Program-made: the position numbers and the translations under genes
The notes under the pieces: generated by a model
The model's input: only the letters and a program-made list of their open reading frames with translations
What the model was told of the DNA's origin: nothing
The model's database searches: none
DNA from: Zeus faber
Taxonomy: Eukaryota; Chordata; Actinopteri; Zeiformes; Zeidae
Length of the DNA: 64,000 bases
NCBI GenBank assembly: GCA_960531495.1
Contig: OY482865.1
Location: forward strand, 10,680,479 to 10,744,478
Direction of reading: 5' to 3'
Part shown: one piece after another, positions 59,150 to 64,000 of the stretch
How the letters are laid out: every line of letters starts with the position of its first letter
Position numbering within the stretch: position 1 is the first letter of the stretch

Positions 59150-60010
59150 TCTGGCGCTTGTTCCAACTGGGTACTCGCTCTCCCAGCCCCGGAGCCTGTC
59201 CCCCTGCCCTGAGCTGAAGGTCTGACTCGGGCTGCACCAATCACCCACTCACTCACTTTCCCAGCCCGCCCGAGGCTGAAGTCAAGGCCTGACTCATGAA
59301 TGAGTGATTCCTGTGAATGCCAGTCAGTGACTCGGGCTGCGAATCACTCACTCACTCGGTACTCGCTCTCCCTGCCCGGAGCTGAAGGTCTGACTCTGGC
59401 TGCACAAAATCACTCACTCACCCACAAGTTCAGTGCCGCAGTGACAGTCAGTAACCGACCATGAATTTTAATTTGTCCCTTTTAAGTGGTTTACTGTTAC
59501 TCAATTCTGATTGATAATGTAATTTAAATTACATCTAAATTTAAACTATTTTTTTAGATAACAGTTTTGCATTTGAGAACTCTTTCAGTCTTTTATCCCA
59601 ATGATATGGATCATTTTTCTTCATCAAATCGACCTGATCGTGTGAAATGTATGTGACAAATAAACCTTGAATCAGTGGGGACTGGGAGTGGGTGGAACTG
59701 GATGACTTTTCACTCGGCTGTCAACCTGAGTTGAGCAACTCTTGACTCTGACTCATCACTGATGAGTGAGAGTAGCTCTGATTGGTCGAGCGTTTCTCCT
59801 GAGCCAGCCCCCAGGAACAGCGCCAGGCTTTGAAGCCAATTTGACATCGTGGTCAAACCGTGTAATTCATCACGTAATTACATTTTAATAATTACACAGA
59901 TTCATCACAGAAGAATTAAATAATTCCCCAAGCTCTGGGTGACTGACTTGGTGACTCGAGTGACTCAAAAACCCGACTGTCTTTTGTGACTGACTCATAC
60001 AAACTCGAGT
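59150..60010. repeat. Locally duplicated ACTC/GAGTC-rich sequence
   Basis: A block with ACTCGCTCTCCCAGCCC, then GAGCTGAAGGTCTGACTC and GGCTGCAC, occurs at about 59173-59245 and again at 59350-59410. The interval is enriched in CACTCACTCACTC and TGACTCA motifs. No gene recognised. Confidence 0.55.
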
Positions 60011-60044
60011 CAGTAAAAACAGTCCCACTTCCCATCACTATTCA

Positions 60045-61690
60045 ATGGAAACTCTGAAAATTGTAACTCATTTTAGTAGTAATGCTGACATAATGACAAG
60101 CCACAGCACAAACTGATGCTACATTCCATGTGAAATCGAAAATTTGTAATTGGTGTTGATACAAAGTGATGGTGTGTTTTACGGAAACTCTGAAAACTGT
60201 AATTTGTATCAAACACGATTAACCTGGACCCTCTGTATTGCCTCCTGCAGCTAAATTTAATATTTATTTTCCTCCTTGGTATTTTTCAGGCTAGTGTCTG
60301 GAAAACGACAATCGCCGAACCCACAGACATGGTTGAGGTCTTGTTGGAACAACTAATTGGGGCATTTCCGACTCCTTGTGGTGCAAGTTTTATCCACATC
60401 CATAAGTTGAGGGAACGTTTGCGTATCTTGATTAGTTGGTGGAGCGGGGCGCTTTGTGACATCATGAACCAATGTTATGTAAGTCCGGTTTTTGTCTCTT
60501 GGTGCGCACCCACATTCGGGGAGTTGCGCAGCGTAGGCCCGGTTGCTTCACGTAGTATTGACGCTTGTTCAGACGACAGACCGGAAGAGCAGCCGCGGTG
60601 TTCAAAGTAAACTCTGAAAATTGTAACTTCTGCTGCCTTTCACAGGACCCAGAAAACGGTAATACATACCTCACACGACTTGTTTAGCTTTTTATTATTT
60701 TTGTCATTGGCGTTATTCGGGCTAAAAGTTTCTGGATCCGTAAAACCACCAATGTCTTGTGGTTGGATCTATACCGTTCTACATTTGGAGCGAGAATTAG
60801 TGAAAAACCAATGCAAATTTACCGGAAGTTCAAGAACGTTGGCTTACTGTGGTTCGTTTGTGGAGCGGGGAGCTTTGTGACATCGTCATCCAATTTGTTA
60901 TTTATGTCCAGGTTTCATCTCCGGGGGGGCATTCACATCTGGCGAGGTGTGCCGTGTAGACTCCATTGGTATGTAGTGGTTGCTTCGCGCATGATTCACG
61001 CTGGTTCAATAAATACACATCCTGGGAAGTGCAAGAAGCTATAGATGGTACCGAATCTATGTGAATGCCCATGGATAGTATATAATGGTAAATACCAAAC
61101 CCTTCATTCATTAGTTTATTTATTGGCCTCGTTTGCCCCCCTCCTCCCGAGATCCAATCACTGCATCATGCGTCATGTGCTCATCGGTATGTGAGTTATG
61201 CCACACTGCCCACTGGACCACACTGCCTAGTTTAACCCAGTGTCCAGTGTTTATTATATGCACAGCAGTGTATAACTGTATGATTGTTTGTTTGATCGTG
61301 TGTGTGTGTGTGTGTGTGTGAGATCATTACCTGAGTGCAAGTAAAAGGTTGAAATGACGTGAATGAGTGAGTTAAAGGTTCCTCCTCTTGTATCAGTCAT
61401 GAAAAAAAACAGCCGTGTTTTACATGTCCATAAAACCGTTTTAATAGAGTGTCAGGAGAGGTTTTTTTTTTCCAGCCACAAGAGGTCATTGCGGTGCCAT
61501 GGGTTTGACCCAACAACACCCATACTGTACTGGAGCCTCTTGGGGAAGCCAAGGTGGAAACATTGGAAACCAATTGATTTCATCTGTATATAACCCAGTA
61601 GCTAGCTGTGGAGTAACCCTTTATTCTCCTTTATATGTCTATCTTTCAATAATGATGCTAGAACATGTCAAATAAAGTTAATCTCAGTGA
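60045..61690 (+). repeat. Unclassified interspersed repeat, copy D
   Basis: Parallels copy B: a TACGGAAACTCTGAAAACTG block, TTTTTCAGGCTAGTGTCTGG (60283-60302), ACAATCGCCGAACCCACAGA and GGTTGAGGTCTTGTTGGAAC, then a second partial unit from 60715 with GGGCTAAAAGTTTCTGGATC, ACATTTGGAGCGAGAATTAG and GGAGCGGGGAGCTTTGTGAC. An AATAAAG-containing tail lies near 61670. Open frames are short and broken. Confidence 0.6.
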
Positions 61691-61779
61691 ATGTAGCCAC
61701 AAGATTAACACCCAGATTTATCATTCAAATATAATAACGACAACAAAAGAGACAACCACAATAATGTCAGCAATAAACG

Positions 61780-62650
61780 GGGTCCAGTTTAGTCGTGTTA
61801 GGTGCGTGTTACAGTTTCCAGAGTTTCCATAACACACATTGTTTTACAGTGACACCAATTCCAAATTTCCCAAATCTTCAATCCCAAATGACCGGTTGTT
61901 TTTTTTGTTTTGTGTTTTTTTTGCAAAATAGAGCGGAGGTAATTTTGTAGGAACACATGTCAGATAATTGTTTTATTAAAAAGTTGGCCAAAACATTTGG
62001 AAAAAAACAACACAACAAAATATCACAGTATTTATAAAGATCACACGGCAGGTAGTATCTTTGTAGTACAAAAAGAAGCCAATCTTCAGAAATTCAAAGA
62101 AACAGTTTACAACTAAAATAAAGTTGTCAAATAAAAACAATATTGATAAAGATCGCCTGATACATTTTGTGTTTTTACGAGGCTTTCAACTTTCAAAATA
62201 TTAGTCACCATCCTCCGAAAGGTCCTAGAACTTCCCGTGGTGCGAAAACGCCTTCTGTGACCGATTATAGTCATTGGGGTTTTGTGAAACGCACCACAAA
62301 TTAGTTGTCCGCCAACACGGGTTGTCAGCGGACGCTGTGCGTTCCAACAGGCGCAAGTCGCTGGGTGCGAATGACTTCCGAGAGACGGCGCTTGGACTTG
62401 TATAACTTCGGATGATGATGTCACAAAGCTCCCCGCTCCAACAGCGAATCAAATCGTGGCAACGCTCCGCTTCCAGTAAATTTACAACAGTCTTTCCACT
62501 AATTCCTGCTCGGAGCGCACGTTGAAGATGATCAAACTCGAACGACAAGACATCTGAAACGTCCCGTTTCCGATGAGACCTCAACCAGGTCCGTGCGTAC
62601 TGCGGTTGACGTGTTGCAGATACTTTTAGCCCGAAAAAAGCAGAGAACAT
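61780..62650 (-). repeat. Unclassified interspersed repeat, copy E
   Basis: On the minus strand it contains GGGCTAAAAGTATCTGCAAC, GGTTGAGGTCTCATCGGAAA, GAGCAGGAATTAGTGGAAAG and GGAGCGGGGAGCTTTGTGAC, matching copies A, B and D. This copy keeps the longest open frame of the family (from 62755 to 62225, 176 codons), but no known domain is recognised in it. Confidence 0.6.
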
Positions 62651-62654
62651 TATG

Positions 62655-62662
62655 ATATTATT

Positions 62663-62693
<31 letters not shown>
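62655..62693. repeat. (AAT)n microsatellite
   Basis: A TAT/TAA trinucleotide run adjoins copy E. Confidence 0.85.
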
Positions 62694-62694
<1 letters not shown>

Positions 62695-63229
62695 GAATAA
62701 TCGGAGGGGAAATATACAAGCAGGCTGGATTCCTAATAAAGATGAAAGCAAACAAGCAAAGTGCATTTAATTAAAAAAATAAAATATATACATTACTATT
62801 ATTCTCAATTGCAGTTTGAGGTCATCAATTTAAATACCGAGAAGGTCACGATCATTTCTCAGCGAGTCGTTTTCAACCGTTATTAACGTCACATCGGAGG
62901 TGTTACGCTGTGAATAACTACAGCGAGCTCACGATAGAGCTGGTTCGTTGGTAACGTTGCACAGTATCCTTGCGACATCTATTGACCATGAATATATAGC
63001 ATTGATTTGAATGAAGCACGCTCAGCTTTCTTCAACTTGAAAGTCGGGGGATAACGATGGACGCTTTGACGTTTGAGGTTGAGAAAATCTTAAAAAAAAA
63101 AATGATAATAATAAAAAATCCAGGTTCAAACAATTAGGGCGTTCTTTTTTTTTTTTTTAAATGAGCACCCCCCCCCCCCCCCCCCCCCATCGATTTATTT
63201 ATTTTCAAGGGGGGCAACACATTGATAAC

Positions 63230-63404
63230 GATGCGACCCACCAAACTCTGACAAAGCTGACATTGATATTGCGACAGAATTGAGACGGAGTTGATCTGAA
63301 CTGTTGAACTTGTGAGCCGCGCCGCTGCCCGTGTTCCGATGTCGCCTTCGCGGGGGGCTCGGGAATTTGTGATTGCGATTGAGTAGTCGCCTGTGTTTTT
63401 CAAA

Positions 63405-63437
<33 letters not shown>

Positions 63438-63759
63438 AAAATTAACAAACAAACTGACACATGCCTGTTCGTTGGATACGCTCACGGGACGCAACGATAT
63501 TCCGCGCGCGGTGAATTGGAATGCGGAGCGTTTCCATCGGAGCCCTCCCCGCGCACATTCCCCACCCCCCCCCGCGTCGCGATCTGACGCGAGCGCTTCA
63601 GCCGCCCTCCGGAAACGCTCGAGCGAAACCGGGGCTCGCCGAAGCCGACGTCACACGCTCCTGCTCGTCTGGTTTCGTTTTTTCCGCTAACAGCGAAGGA
63701 GAGAGAGAGAGGGAGAGAGAGAGGGAGAGAGAGAGAGAGAGCATCGAGAAGGAATAGCA
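63230..63759 (+). promoter_or_regulatory. CpG-rich block upstream of the candidate terminal exon
   Basis: CpG density rises from about 63300 and is high at 63490-63680. It contains a CAA repeat (63405-63436) and a GA-rich tract (63700-63741). This fits a promoter and 5' UTR of a gene reading to the right. Start site unknown. Confidence 0.4.
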
Positions 63760-63862
63760 ATGGCGACATTGGATCGCCAAACACCGAGTCCGGATCCGCG
63801 TCTGTATCCGCGCAGACCTCGGTCTCCCTCCGTCGGTGCGACTGCAACACGTGTGGTTCGAG
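63760..63862 (+). CDS. Candidate first coding exon of an unidentified gene (partial)
   Basis: An ATG in strong context (G at -3, G at +4) at 63760 opens a frame of 34 codons plus one base, MATLDRQTPSPDPRLYPRRP onward and rich in Pro and Arg. It ends exactly at a consensus donor GAG|GTAAGT (63863). It lies just downstream of a CpG-rich block. The rest of the gene would be beyond the window. I do not recognise the protein, and it could be a non-coding first exon or chance. Confidence 0.4.
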
Positions 63863-64000
63863 GTAAGTTTGATGGCTGTTCCGAAGTGTCGCGGCGTGCG
63901 TGAACCGAAGTGTGTGTGTGTGTGGGGTCGAGTTGCGTGGAAGCTCCTCCACCATGCACGGTGCGAAACGGGATAATAATAATTATAATAATTATAATAA

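Noticed and set aside
62225..62755. 176-codon minus-strand frame as a gene
   Set aside because: It lies in repeat copy E; homologous stretches in the other copies are broken and no domain is recognised.

Overview
The window reads as vertebrate nuclear DNA, most likely a ray-finned (teleost) fish. Three multi-exon genes have GT-AG introns and vertebrate protein sequences. The introns are packed with long CA/GT microsatellites, degenerate Tc1-like, hAT-like and Tigger-like elements, a BEL/Pao retroelement remnant, and a tRNA-derived SINE whose tail resembles a common teleost type. Species was not determined.

Layout. (1) 1-356: dead Tc1-like transposase fragment. (2) 830-29451, plus strand: nampt (nicotinamide phosphoribosyltransferase), 11 coding exons, 491 residues, frame intact. 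(3) 34137-44328, plus strand: sypl1 (synaptophysin-like MARVEL protein), 5 coding exons, 238 residues. (4) 56823-48739, minus strand: ctr9 (TPR scaffold of the PAF1 elongation complex), 23 coding exons, 1146 residues. (5) 57.2-63.2 kb: no recognisable gene; a purine/pyrimidine triplet repeat and several copies of an unclassified interspersed repeat that also occurs in nampt intron 6. (6) 63.2-63.9 kb: CpG-rich block ending in a plausible first coding exon of an unidentified gene running off the right edge.

The three genes are not an operon and do not share a pathway: Nampt makes NMN for NAD salvage, Sypl1 is a four-pass vesicle membrane protein, and Ctr9 acts in transcription elongation and histone modification. 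NAMPT and SYPL1 are also neighbours in human (7q22), while human CTR9 is on chromosome 11, so the sypl1-ctr9 junction is the part of the gene order that differs.

I saw no new protein system. The most distinctive structure is in non-coding DNA: a roughly 1-kb, 21-bp-period minisatellite with a higher-order duplication and open frames on both strands (nampt intron 1); an 8-bp-TSD hAT-like element nested inside another TIR element; two long fold-back sequences inside transcribed introns; a GAA/TTC plus GGA/TCC tract with a G-run block upstream of ctr9; and a multi-copy unclassified repeat family. All exon coordinates were read by eye from splice consensus, reading frame and remembered family sequence; no alignment or search was run.
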